Positions 42,882-52,503 of a stretch of 64,000 bases of DNA are shown piece by piece. The stretch's first letter is position 1. Each line of letters starts with the position of its first letter. A program made the translations under genes and the position numbers. This DNA comes from Paenibacillus sp. Root444D2 (GTDB taxonomy: Bacteria; Bacillota; Bacilli; Paenibacillales; NBRC-103111), in contig NZ_LMEO01000045.1 of assembly GCF_001426375.1 (NCBI RefSeq), positions 1 through 64,000 of the forward strand. Direction: 5' to 3'. The notes beneath the pieces were generated by a model. The model ran no database searches, was not told the DNA's origin, and was given only the letters and a program-made list of their open reading frames with translations.

Positions 42882-43044
42882 ATTATCTCTTGTAGATACT
42901 TCAGAATCTCTTGATTATCTTTAATAATAATCCTTTTCGCTGTATGTTCGTTGGTCAATTTCATAATTTGAGGAATTGCTTAATGACACGATAGGATTTC
43001 ACGCTGCCACAAGCTCCAACAATTCGAATTTTGATTAAATCCAC
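42878..43044 (-). pseudogene. Remnant of a second P-loop nucleotide kinase-like gene
   Basis: From a GTG at 43044 the frame reads VDLIKIRIVGACGSVKSYRVIKQF before stopping. IVGACGS-VKSY looks like the P-loop of FlaR/adenylate-kinase-like proteins (GSCGSGKS) with Gly changed to Val. A second frame picks up as MKLTNEHTAKRIIIKDNQEI and ends at 42878, like the C-terminal end of such a protein. The middle is missing, so this is probably a gene with a large internal deletion. Confidence 0.45.
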
Positions 43045-43144
43045 TCCCTTGAGCCTTTACATAATATGGGTTGTCTCCATTAACTTTACATGATAATTGA
43101 TCCTTTCTCTACGAGTTTATGCAATTTTAATGTTTGCAAAAAAA

Positions 43145-43191
43145 CAAAAGCCACCCCGCGTAGATCAATCTACATCAGGATAGCTTATTTT
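43145..43191 (-). terminator. Terminator of the iron alcohol dehydrogenase gene
   Basis: AAGCTATCC/GGGTGGCTT arms with an inner TAGAT/ATCTA stem; T-rich on the minus strand. It follows the stop codon at once. Confidence 0.75.
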
Positions 43192-43192
43192 T

Positions 43193-44362
43193 TTAGACTA
43201 AAGATCGAATCAAAATATCTCTGACTGTTTCCCTCGTCATCTTTTTATATTGCCCCACATTGTCCTTCATGAATGATTTATGGACTAATTCCTCTATCCT
43301 GGAATCATCGATTCCATAATCCCCTAACCGTTTTGGCGCACCAAGGGAATTCCAGAAACTTCGCAGCGCGTCAATCCCTTCGAGTGCAATTTCATGATCC
43401 GTTTTATCTGATGGATCGATACCGAAGACTGCAATCGCCAGTTTCTTCATCCGTGTAGGATCGTCCTCTGCACAATGCTTCATCCAGTTCGGGAATACAA
43501 TCCCAAGCCCTCCGCCATGCGGAATATCATAAACAGCGGATAGGCCATGTTCGATCTGATGCGATGCCCAATCTCCACCATCTGTGCCACTGGACAGCAG
43601 CCCGTTAAAAGCAGTCGTGCCCGCATACATGACCGTTGCTCTATGCTCATAGCTGGTAAGATCGGCAAGCAGCTTCGGCGCAGCTTCTATGACTGTCAAG
43701 AGGACTGACTCCATGAATCGATCAATCATAGTTGTGTTTTCCGTAAGATGGAAGTACTGCTCCAGCACATGCGACATCATATCCACTATGCCGTAAACGG
43801 TTTGATCCTTAGGCACAGAATAGGTGTACGTCGGATCTAAAATTGAGAAAGCCGGATAAGCGAAAGGACTGCTCCAACCACGCTTTTCATTTTTCTCCCA
43901 ATGTGTGATGACGGAAATATTATTCATCTCAGAACCTGTTGCCGCAAGTGTTAAAACCGTTCCGAAAGGAAGAGCTTTGTGAGGCACAGCTTTCCGGGTA
44001 ATGATGTCCCAAACATCCCCATCATAATAAACGCCCACGGAAATCGCTTTGACACAATCAATCACGCTCCCCCCGCCAACGGCCAGAATGAGCTCGATTT
44101 GCTTATCGCGGCAAATATCTATGCCCTTACGAACAGTGGTAAGCCGTGGATTAGGCTCTACATCGGACATTTCAAACACTTCTGCTTGCATATGTATAAG
44201 CTGTTCCATAACAGCATCGTATACGCCATTTTTCTTAATGCTTCCACCGCCATACACAAGCAATACTCGCTTGCCAGTAGTACCAAGTTCCTGATGTAGC
44301 TGCTCAATTTGACCCTGGCCAAACCATAATTTCGTTGGATTAAACTGTAGAAATGATTGCAT
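43193..44362 (-). CDS. Iron-containing alcohol dehydrogenase (butanol dehydrogenase/YugJ-like)
   Basis: A 389-residue group III alcohol dehydrogenase that should interconvert an aldehyde and an alcohol with NAD(P)H. It has VYGGGSIKKNGVYD and AVGGGSVIDCVKAISVG for nucleotide binding, and the metal ligands Asp (GIVDMMSHVLEQYFH), His (same segment), and His in HQIEHGLSAVYDIPHGGGLGIVFPNWM. It appears monocistronic. Confidence 0.9.
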   Translation of the reverse strand: MQSFLQFNPTKLWFGQGQIEQLHQELGTTGKRVLLVYGGGSIKKNGVYDAVMEQLIHMQAEVFEMSDVEPNPRLTTVRKGIDICRDKQIELILAVGGGSVIDCVKAISVGVYYDGDVWDIITRKAVPHKALPFGTVLTLAATGSEMNNISVITHWEKNEKRGWSSPFAYPAFSILDPTYTYSVPKDQTVYGIVDMMSHVLEQYFHLTENTTMIDRFMESVLLTVIEAAPKLLADLTSYEHRATVMYAGTTAFNGLLSSGTDGGDWASHQIEHGLSAVYDIPHGGGLGIVFPNWMKHCAEDDPTRMKKLAIAVFGIDPSDKTDHEIALEGIDALRSFWNSLGAPKRLGDYGIDDSRIEELVHKSFMKDNVGQYKKMTRETVRDILIRSLV

Positions 44363-44466
44363 GTCTGTTTCTCCTTCGGTGACTGATTCTACAGCAGTAT
44401 ATCACATGTAAGTTTCAATATCTAAATCGTTCCATTTTACATAGTATAGATCGAGGTGACAATCCT

Positions 44467-44805
44467 ATGCCCAATTACCGAATTATTGTTGATCTTTCTG
44501 ACTTTCAATTATATCTTTTGGATGTAAACATCGTTGTACGTGGATTCCCAGTTGGTATTGGTAAAATGTTAACCAATACACCGACGGGTGAATTTTTTAT
44601 TATCAATAAACAACCCAATCCTGGAGGCCCATTCGGCGTCTTGTGGATGGGTTTAAGCAAACCTCATTATGGTATCCACGGCACGAATGATCCTTCTTCC
44701 GTAGGAAAGAGAACATCACACGGCTGTATCCGCATGTACAACGAAGATGTGCTTGAATTAGCCGCACTTGTGCCCATTCACACCAGAGTTACCATTCGAC
44801 CTTAA
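44467..44805 (+). CDS. L,D-transpeptidase (YkuD domain)
   Basis: A 112-residue single YkuD domain. The catalytic motif is GIHGTND...SHGCIRMYNEDV, with Cys and His in place. It should cross-link peptidoglycan stem peptides or act on spore cortex. There is no signal peptide or LysM domain, as in the small Bacillus spore-associated members. The start is not preceded by a strong ribosome binding site (GAGGTGAC about ten bases upstream). Confidence 0.88.
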   Translation: MPNYRIIVDLSDFQLYLLDVNIVVRGFPVGIGKMLTNTPTGEFFIINKQPNPGGPFGVLWMGLSKPHYGIHGTNDPSSVGKRTSHGCIRMYNEDVLELAALVPIHTRVTIRP

Positions 44806-44808
44806 CCC

Positions 44809-44853
44809 AAAAAACCGTATACCGCACACTGAATCATGTGAGGTATACGGTTC
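44809..44853. terminator. Bidirectional terminator between L,D-transpeptidase and hybrid kinase
   Basis: ACCGTATACC/GGTATACGGT arms with an inner CACT/AGTG stem; T run of six on the minus strand. Confidence 0.8.
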
Positions 44854-44860
44854 TCGGGGC

Positions 44861-47800
44861 TTAAATTCGATGCACTGGTAACGAGAATGAGATGCTGCAT
44901 CCTTTTCCAAGGCGGCTTTCCGCCCAAATCTGGCCACCGTGATACTGTACAATCTCCTTAGCAATCGCAAGTCCTAGACCACTGCCGCCAGACGTGCTGC
45001 GTGATTTAGAAACTTTGTAGAACCGCTCAAAAATATGTGGAAGATCCTCTTCGCTAATCCCCACGCCGGTATCGGTAACCCGAATCACTAACTCTCTCGG
45101 CTCATCCTTGATTGCCACGTGAACATCAATAAATCCGCCTCTAGTGGAAAATTTAATTGCATTGTACAAAATATTTGCATACACCTGTTCAATACGATCT
45201 GTATCTACCGTTAAAAGCAGTTCTTCGTCTTCCGAATGTGCCATGTCTAACGTATAGGTAATTCCAGCATTCGCTGCATCCAGCTCATACTTCGCAAAAA
45301 GCTGACGAACCATCGTTCCGCATGAGGTTGGAGCTAGCTGAAAATGGAACTGTTTCGTCTCAAGTCGACTTAACTGATACAGATCCGTAATGAGCCGCTG
45401 AATGCCGACAATCCGCATATGAACGACCGAAAGGTACTTTCTCTGTTCCTCAGGCTCTTGAATAATCCCATCCAGAATAGCCTCTACATAACCCTGAATG
45501 GACGTGAGTGGGGTGCCCAGATCATGGGAAATATTAGACAGCAAGTCTCGGCGGGACGTCTCCATCAAGATCAATTCGTTCGTCCGTTCTTTGACTTTGG
45601 CCTCCAAATCATTATAGAGTCTTGCATTCTCGATCGATATTGCCGCCTGTGCAGACAATAGCTTGATAATATCAAGACGGTCTGATGTAAAGGCATTACG
45701 TATCAAATTATTTTCAAGATAGAAGACGCCAACTAGATTGCCCTGATGCAGGATCGGCTCGCAGAATATCGATTTACTCTCCGTTGCACGAATATACGGA
45801 TCATGTGTAAAGAATCCCTTATTTTCGGCATCATCGAGAACTACGCCTTCCTTGGTTCTTGCAACGAATTGAATCACAGCGGTTGGGAGATCTTCTCTTG
45901 TTTCTAGTAGAACAGAGCTTACGGTACAAGAATCCTTGCCGTCGATGGCTAGCATCTCAGCCTCCACGAATAAGCTGTCACGTTCCTTTAAGACAAGGAT
46001 GCTTCTCTCCGCGCCAGACGAATAAGTTACAATTTCCATTAACCGTTTAATCAATTGCTCCAAGTTAACTTCACTCGACAACGACCTAGACGTATTCATA
46101 ATCGTCATAAAATCAAGCGCCTGCAGGGAATAGTCACTTATTTTGGTTGTGCCCCAATCCTTCGACTCCTTAAGTGATGTTAAATAGCCCGGATAACGCA
46201 GCATTAACTCCTCGGCCTTTGCCTTGGCACCCCAGCTTAGATAACCGTAATACGCATCGACGAAAAAGGTTTTGGCAATCTTTTCACGTCCCGCTTCCTT
46301 GTACATCTTCCCTGCCAGCTCACAGGCAATCGCCTCATGCTGAATAAACCCCTGCTCTCTTGCTTGCCGGATTGACGTTTCGTATTCTTGCTCCGCTTTC
46401 TGGAAATGGCCCATAACACGGTTCCACTCCGCATGCATTAAAAGACTAATATGCAAAAAGTTTTCCGGACAATGGGCAGCCCATTTATCCATCTTGCGAA
46501 GCATCTTTCTCATCTGTTTGGCGAGCATCTTCTGCTCTAGGATCACAGCCTCTTTATATTTTGCAGCTATAGCTAAAGCAAAGTAGAAATAGTTCTCAGG
46601 AATATGAAACAGACCGAACGAAACAGACTGCATAGGTTCCGCATCTTTACCAAACTTTAAAGCTTCGTCATATTGACCAAACAAATAATACAGCATCATT
46701 TTCTTTACCGTATACTCATGAATAATAACTTGGTTCGGGTGGACCTCCAGTTTACGGACAAATTGATTTTCCTCTTCCTCATCCTTGCCAATAATCAGGG
46801 GATTCTCAGACTTCCCTTCCAAATTATGAATGACCATACGGAGCATTTCTAACATGAGTAGGGTGTCATGATGATTGGTCTGTTCCAATATCCGATAGTT
46901 TTTAGCTAGATCTTCTTGTACTTCCGAAAGGACAACACCTTGAAAATCCTTTACTAAAACCTGATACGTTAGGGCATAACCTGCGAAAACCAAGTCGCCG
47001 TCTTCGATCCCGCTTCGGAACGATTCCTTCAAATGCTCTAAACACACCTGCAAAGGCTTTACCCAAGGCGTCACGAACAAACCAAATGAGAAATGGCTTT
47101 TGCTGCGGAATTGATGAGATTGAAATCTGGCATTCATGCGGTCGCCAAGCTGCCCATATTGGTAGCCCAGCTGATAATCCCCGAAGCCCGAGCCCAGAAT
47201 CAAGCCATAGGATCCATATACATAGGCCATCATGGGGGTATTGCCATACTTCAAGGCATGCTTCGTCATAATGAACATGAACAAAACGAATAAATTCGTA
47301 TTCACGAAATAGGCGGAGATGGCAATACTCATCATTAAGTTCATTAATTTGGTTCTATATTCATCTTCCATAATCGGTAAATCGTACAGCTGAAGTGTAT
47401 TCTTCCGCCCAATCATTGCTTTCAGCTTCATATATTCGAAAAAAATGTTCACGCCTGTAGGTTCTTTAGATACACGGATGCCTTGTTCAGCTAATGCTTT
47501 CAATCCGACTTCCACACTTTTATGCTGCTTACCGACGTTCGTGTATAGAATCACTTGTAAGTTATAAACTTCCAACTTAAGTTCGTTCGTACGGGCATCT
47601 ATAAGCAGCTCTTCATATGATATCTCGGCTTCATCCGCCTGACCATTCAGATAAAGCACTTCTGACTTCTCCAGTCGAATGGAAAAGCTAAGGTCATTTA
47701 ATTCCGCACTCTCTACCAACTTCAGCAAAGCTAATGCTTTATTGTAGTACTGCAGTGCTGAACGATAAGCATTCGAGGATTTAGCCTTGCGGCCTGCACT

Positions 47801-50056
47801 GAGATTAAATTCTAGAAGCTGGATAAGTTCCTTCCGCTCCGTTAATAAGTTAGAGCCGATATTCATATGGTTGACGATATCGAACAAACGGGGCTCGGCC
47901 TGATCTTCAGTTAAATGCTCCAGCAGCTGATGCGCGATGTTCAAGTGCATTTCTGGCAGCATGGATTCCTCAATGGATCCATAGACGGCTTCTTGAATGG
48001 AATCATGCACGAACATAAAACGTATGTCCCGTGCAGTTGAGTTCCCTTGGATCTCGATAAAAAACTTATAATCTGTACCAACTGGTATCATCAATCCGTT
48101 TTGGATAGCAATTTCCAACTCTTGCAGTATATCTGTAAAGGACATCTTAGCAATAATACCAAGCGCTTCCAGGTCAAAGGAGGCCCCCAAACAAGCAGCA
48201 AGCCGCAATAAGTATTGCGTTCTAGGTGGCATTCGCTGCAGCTTTTCAGCTAGGAGGAACATAAGATTATCGGTAATTCTAAGCTTCTGAATTTCACTAA
48301 TATCCCATATCCAACGATTAATTTCATAATTAAAGGTGAGTAAATTTTGCTCGTGTAAAGCCGTTAAAAATTGTTTGACGAAAAAAGGATTCCCTCCGGT
48401 TTTTTGCAGAACGAGCTGAGCCAGCTCAACAACCTGCTGCTGTTCGGTTTTCAACGACTCCGCAATCAACTGCCCGACATCCGCAATTTCCAGTGGCTGC
48501 AAAATAATCCGTTCCGTAACAAGTCGCTCTGGGAGCTTGTCCAGCAATTGAACACGGGTTGATGAAAACCAATTAGTGTCGTACTCGCTTCGATAGGAAC
48601 CTATGAAAAGGAAATACTTCATTTGTGAATCGTTCAAAAGCAGATCAAGAAACTGTAAGGATGCCGCATCTGCCCACTGCAAATCATCTAGAAACAACAC
48701 GATGGGCCGGTCTTTCACACAGAAGATTAGCAGAAATTGCTGCAATAAGAAATGCAATCGATTCTGTGCTTCTTGAGGAGGTAGCTGCTTCGCAACGGGC
48801 TGCTTACCGATTAGGAGCTCAAGGTCCGGAACGAGATCCGTCAGCACTTTCCCACTCGTTCCCAGTACCTTCAGCAATCGTCCGCGATACTCTTCGATTT
48901 GATGATCTTTCTCCGTCAGAAGCTGACGGACTAACTGACGCAGTGCCTTAGACAACGCATGATACGAGACATGCTGTTTGTTCGGCTCGAATCTGCCGGA
49001 TAAGAACCAGCCATTGTCCTTCATGATCGTCTTCATCGTCTCGGCGATGAGAAACGATTTGCCATAACCAGATTCCCCGGTTACCCAGACGGCCTCCAGC
49101 GATCCATGCACCGCACGTCCGTAAACATGCAGCAGATTTTCGATTTCCTGAGCTCGTCCGTACAACCCTTGAGGTATCTGGAACATGTCCGTCATGTCAT
49201 AGAGCCCAACCGTAAATTCCGTCATTTCTTCTCCGGAATTGCTCAGCATCAAGATGTGCTCGAGATCCTGAATAATGCCGTAGGCGCTCTGATATCGATC
49301 TTCCGCATTTTTAGCAAGAAGCTTCATGACAATATCAGATAGCGGCTTTGGTATGCCCATCCGCAAGCTTTCGGGAGGAGTCGGCGTCACGGCAAAATGG
49401 CAATGAATCAGCTCCACCGGATCTTCCGTTTGAAACGGAAGACGTCCGGTGAGCATTTCATAGAACGTGACCCCTAAGGAATAGTAGTCCGTTCGGTAAT
49501 CGATAATACGATTCATACGACCAGTCTGCTCAGGTGACATATAGCTTAGCGTTCCTTCTAGCATCAACGGGTCTAGCATTTCTTGACGCTCTCTCGTAAA
49601 AGAGGAAATGCTGAAATCAGCCAGCTTCATGATCTGCTTATCGGGATTAATAATAATATTGCTAGGCTTAATATCCTTATGTATAACGTAACGCTGATGA
49701 ATATCCCCAACTATTTTAACCAATTGAATAGCTGCTATGAGAAAAGCTTGTATGGACTGACGAAACATTGGGAAATAAGCTGATAAGGTCTCACCGTCAA
49801 AGTCTTCCAATATGAGAGCTAGGCTGTTTTGATGCTTGGGCAGCGCCAATGGCTTAACAATGCCGGGAAAGTCCAGCATTTTACCTATTTCATACTCTCG
49901 TTTCAATCTAGCGATATCTGCGGAAACAGGAAAGTCTGAACGCAAGGTCTTGATAACTACTTTTTCCATAGTCGGCTTATGAACTGCGCGATAGAGTACA
50001 GTCCGTTCGCCTTGATAAATTTGTCTGATTAACTCGTATTCCGGCAAAATTAGCAT
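44861..50056 (-). CDS. Hybrid protein kinase / ATPase / GAF / histidine kinase, 1731 residues
   Basis: A very large cytoplasmic signalling protein. Domains in order: Ser/Thr kinase (about 1-270) with the Lys of VVIKTL, HKDIKPSNIIIN as catalytic loop and ADFS in place of DFG; an AAA-type ATPase (about 290-560) with GRAQEIENLL, Walker A TGESGYGKSFL and Walker B IVLFLDDLQWAD; a long helical TPR-like region (about 720-1290); a GAF domain (about 1330-1480); and a histidine kinase with SNISHDLGTPL (phosphorylated His near 1511) and a HATPase domain ending near 1725 (GSGLGLAIAKE). It lacks membrane helices. The same layout occurs in HstK-type kinases. It is 35 bases downstream of an FAD oxidoreductase gene on the same strand. 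Confidence 0.92.
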   Translation of the reverse strand: MLILPEYELIRQIYQGERTVLYRAVHKPTMEKVVIKTLRSDFPVSADIARLKREYEIGKMLDFPGIVKPLALPKHQNSLALILEDFDGETLSAYFPMFRQSIQAFLIAAIQLVKIVGDIHQRYVIHKDIKPSNIIINPDKQIMKLADFSISSFTRERQEMLDPLMLEGTLSYMSPEQTGRMNRIIDYRTDYYSLGVTFYEMLTGRLPFQTEDPVELIHCHFAVTPTPPESLRMGIPKPLSDIVMKLLAKNAEDRYQSAYGIIQDLEHILMLSNSGEEMTEFTVGLYDMTDMFQIPQGLYGRAQEIENLLHVYGRAVHGSLEAVWVTGESGYGKSFLIAETMKTIMKDNGWFLSGRFEPNKQHVSYHALSKALRQLVRQLLTEKDHQIEEYRGRLLKVLGTSGKVLTDLVPDLELLIGKQPVAKQLPPQEAQNRLHFLLQQFLLIFCVKDRPIVLFLDDLQWADAASLQFLDLLLNDSQMKYFLFIGSYRSEYDTNWFSSTRVQLLDKLPERLVTERIILQPLEIADVGQLIAESLKTEQQQVVELAQLVLQKTGGNPFFVKQFLTALHEQNLLTFNYEINRWIWDISEIQKLRITDNLMFLLAEKLQRMPPRTQYLLRLAACLGASFDLEALGIIAKMSFTDILQELEIAIQNGLMIPVGTDYKFFIEIQGNSTARDIRFMFVHDSIQEAVYGSIEESMLPEMHLNIAHQLLEHLTEDQAEPRLFDIVNHMNIGSNLLTERKELIQLLEFNLSAGRKAKSSNAYRSALQYYNKALALLKLVESAELNDLSFSIRLEKSEVLYLNGQADEAEISYEELLIDARTNELKLEVYNLQVILYTNVGKQHKSVEVGLKALAEQGIRVSKEPTGVNIFFEYMKLKAMIGRKNTLQLYDLPIMEDEYRTKLMNLMMSIAISAYFVNTNLFVLFMFIMTKHALKYGNTPMMAYVYGSYGLILGSGFGDYQLGYQYGQLGDRMNARFQSHQFRSKSHFSFGLFVTPWVKPLQVCLEHLKESFRSGIEDGDLVFAGYALTYQVLVKDFQGVVLSEVQEDLAKNYRILEQTNHHDTLLMLEMLRMVIHNLEGKSENPLIIGKDEEEENQFVRKLEVHPNQVIIHEYTVKKMMLYYLFGQYDEALKFGKDAEPMQSVSFGLFHIPENYFYFALAIAAKYKEAVILEQKMLAKQMRKMLRKMDKWAAHCPENFLHISLLMHAEWNRVMGHFQKAEQEYETSIRQAREQGFIQHEAIACELAGKMYKEAGREKIAKTFFVDAYYGYLSWGAKAKAEELMLRYPGYLTSLKESKDWGTTKISDYSLQALDFMTIMNTSRSLSSEVNLEQLIKRLMEIVTYSSGAERSILVLKERDSLFVEAEMLAIDGKDSCTVSSVLLETREDLPTAVIQFVARTKEGVVLDDAENKGFFTHDPYIRATESKSIFCEPILHQGNLVGVFYLENNLIRNAFTSDRLDIIKLLSAQAAISIENARLYNDLEAKVKERTNELILMETSRRDLLSNISHDLGTPLTSIQGYVEAILDGIIQEPEEQRKYLSVVHMRIVGIQRLITDLYQLSRLETKQFHFQLAPTSCGTMVRQLFAKYELDAANAGITYTLDMAHSEDEELLLTVDTDRIEQVYANILYNAIKFSTRGGFIDVHVAIKDEPRELVIRVTDTGVGISEEDLPHIFERFYKVSKSRSTSGGSGLGLAIAKEIVQYHGGQIWAESRLGKGCSISFSLPVHRI

Positions 50057-50091
50057 AAAATCCTCCTAGTAAAACTAGCTGCTAGGTATTC

Positions 50092-51738
50092 CTAAAAAAG
50101 CTCTCCATCCCAAGGAAGCCCCTTCTCAAACCGTCGCTTATCATGATGATGATATGGTTTCAATAAATCGATATGCATAAACTCAAATGTGTACATTTCC
50201 CATATTTCACAAGGCTCTTCTGCCGACCCATCTTGTTTCAGTATGGCATTAACTGCACGTCGTGCCGCTTCGTTAGCGCCTTCCATCGTCGCAAGGTTCG
50301 TATTCGTACGCACATAATCAGCAGCCAGGAACAGATTCGGAATTGCGGTATAAGCTTCTGGACGGTCATCCCAAGTACCCACGCGATTAATGAGCAGCGG
50401 CTCCATATTCGTACATGCCTGATCAGGATTCTCAAATTGAATATCCGTATCCAAGAACCAAGAATGCAGAACATCGTCTTCTAGGATAACGGCACCATCC
50501 ACATTCAAGCTTAACTTCATCTGTGCCCATACTTCGGCTTTAATTTCTTCAGCCGTGCAAAGTGTAGCCGATTTACCGAATAATACCCCTGGTGTGTCCC
50601 AATCCGAAATGTCGACGGATAAAACGCCCTTCACTGTGCCATCACCATATTGAGTAAGGTCGACATCCGGCCAAAATTGTTTCTGGGATACTGAAGTCAG
50701 CGACCAAGGTGCATCTAAGTATATAACATGTCCATGTGTGATAGGCAGCTCTTCCTTCAAATAATACTGAATGCCATTCATCCATGCGACGGAATCAACA
50801 AGCTTCTGCACACCTACAAGAGTAGGGTCGGCTTGCACCATAGCGTCGGTAATGAATTTACCCATCACTTCAACCGGGAATGCAGCTATGTAATAATCAG
50901 CTTCGACATCGAAGGTCTTACCGTTCTCTGTCACCTTCGCACTGCGAATAATGCCATCCACGCAGTCGATGCTTTCAACTTTTGCCTCTAAATGGTAATC
51001 AACTCCCTGATCTCGTAAAAAAGTTAGCCAAGGGTTCACCCATTTGTCATTCGTTGGACCGTTCAAGAGACGAACGAAGCTCGTGCCTGGTGTGGTGATA
51101 TCTAGTGTCATTTGAACAGCAACAGGGCCGACAGTTTGTGTGTTTGCAATTTTGGATTGACAAGCAACGAGGGTTTTGGTGAATCCAGCGAATATTTTTT
51201 GAAAGGCAGGGGATTGTTGATCCGCCTCAATGAAATTCCACCAATCGATGAGGTTATATTCCTCGCGAATGCGTTCATCACAGCTCGTCATGACTTGCCA
51301 TAGCTTACGTCCGTATTGCTCTAGATCATCCATACTTAGACCTAAGCCATTATCGAATAAATCTCTGATGACCACCATAAAATTGTCTAAACTAAATTCA
51401 ATCTTGGCCAGCAGCGGCAATAGCGGTGCTGTGTAGGTGGCAATATCTAACCGCGTCACTTCTGTTAAGTTATCATATACGGTTCCGTTCTCATAGGGAA
51501 TTCGTTTCAATGTATCAATGACATGTCTGTAAAAGCGAGGAAATAACCTAAAACCATGCTCGCCTGGAAGATCTTTCCTCCCGTCAATTCCACTGCCTAC
51601 AAAAGGCATACTTCTCGCTTTCCCGCCTGGAATACTTTTAAACTCGTAGACAGACACCCCATAGCCTCTGACGATCAATTCATGCGCGGCACTCATCCCG
51701 GCAACACCGCCGCCCAAAATAACGACTTTTTTCAACAC
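50092..51738 (-). CDS. FAD-dependent oxidoreductase (phytoene-desaturase-like)
   Basis: A 548-residue flavoprotein. The dinucleotide motif VVILGGGVAGMSAAHELIVRGY starts the protein, followed by EFKSIPGGKARS and GEHGFRLFPRFYRHVIDTLKRIP, features of carotenoid-isomerase and hydroxysqualene-dehydroxylase-like enzymes. FLAADYVRTNTNLATMEGANEAARRAVNAIL closes the FAD site. The start is GTG at 51738 with AGGGGGA before it. Substrate unknown. It is cotranscribed with the large kinase, so the kinase might control its activity; no carotenoid or hopanoid genes are nearby. Confidence 0.85.
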   Translation of the reverse strand: MLKKVVILGGGVAGMSAAHELIVRGYGVSVYEFKSIPGGKARSMPFVGSGIDGRKDLPGEHGFRLFPRFYRHVIDTLKRIPYENGTVYDNLTEVTRLDIATYTAPLLPLLAKIEFSLDNFMVVIRDLFDNGLGLSMDDLEQYGRKLWQVMTSCDERIREEYNLIDWWNFIEADQQSPAFQKIFAGFTKTLVACQSKIANTQTVGPVAVQMTLDITTPGTSFVRLLNGPTNDKWVNPWLTFLRDQGVDYHLEAKVESIDCVDGIIRSAKVTENGKTFDVEADYYIAAFPVEVMGKFITDAMVQADPTLVGVQKLVDSVAWMNGIQYYLKEELPITHGHVIYLDAPWSLTSVSQKQFWPDVDLTQYGDGTVKGVLSVDISDWDTPGVLFGKSATLCTAEEIKAEVWAQMKLSLNVDGAVILEDDVLHSWFLDTDIQFENPDQACTNMEPLLINRVGTWDDRPEAYTAIPNLFLAADYVRTNTNLATMEGANEAARRAVNAILKQDGSAEEPCEIWEMYTFEFMHIDLLKPYHHHDKRRFEKGLPWDGELF

Positions 51739-51844
51739 AGTTCCCCCTCATATTGGATCAAATTGTAAAAAAATCTGTAAAACTATCATATCATCTAGGC
51801 CATTTGAATCATAGACTTTTAGCTCTGCGAAGTTAGAAAAAAGC

Positions 51845-52252
51845 CTAAATCAGCTGAATCTTGTCAGCTAGAAATGGCTTCATAGAAAATTCGGGTTCTT
51901 TATATTGGCGCGCAGCAGCTTCTATACCTTTCAACTCATTTTTCTCAAGCTTATTCCAAAACTGAGAAAAAAAGTGTACAGTAAAATAAATGAAATAACT
52001 GCTATCTGCCTCAGGATCCAGACTCAACTTTGATATTCCCTCGACTTCTTCAATAAGCTTTACAACAAGCAGTTCCAATTGCTCATGTTGAAGCTCATAA
52101 TACGCTTGACTCAAATCTTTTCCACTTGATGAATTGACGCTAAAACCCGATCTATTTGATCTTGATTTTGCTTGATGTCCTCTCCTTGAGGAGCTTGAAT
52201 GCCTTCCAAAGCATGTAGACTCCGACCATATTAATCCAAAGAAACCATCCAT
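51845..52252 (-). CDS. Hypothetical protein, possibly frameshifted
   Basis: The 135-codon frame has a Ser/Arg-rich N-terminal third (about 10-48) that looks unlike real protein and a plausible helical remainder, YYELQHEQLELLVVKLIEE to KPFLADKIQLI. In another frame, 52152-52256 encodes a GTG-started 34-residue peptide with a membrane-helix-like stretch WFLWINMVGVYMLWKAF. A single frameshift would join this helix to the helical C-terminal part, so the intact gene may have encoded a one-helix membrane protein. No family recognised. Confidence 0.45.
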   Translation of the reverse strand: MDGFFGLIWSESTCFGRHSSSSRRGHQAKSRSNRSGFSVNSSSGKDLSQAYYELQHEQLELLVVKLIEEVEGISKLSLDPEADSSYFIYFTVHFFSQFWNKLEKNELKGIEAAARQYKEPEFSMKPFLADKIQLI

Positions 52253-52503
52253 TCACCCAGATCTTGCTGATTCCACCTCGATTGGCGTCAGTTTATCTAA
52301 CAATATAAAGCATTTATTCAAGAACTTTACTATGAATTCCACCTTCAGACTCTTGTTTATACCCATTTTGATAAAATCCAACAAAAAATTCGACTATTTA
52401 TGTTATTTTTCATAACAAAATACCTAAATTCCTATATCCCGCCGAATCATATATAATAAAGGCAACTCCCAATGATGCCATCAAGAGAGAGGATGGATAT
52501 TCC

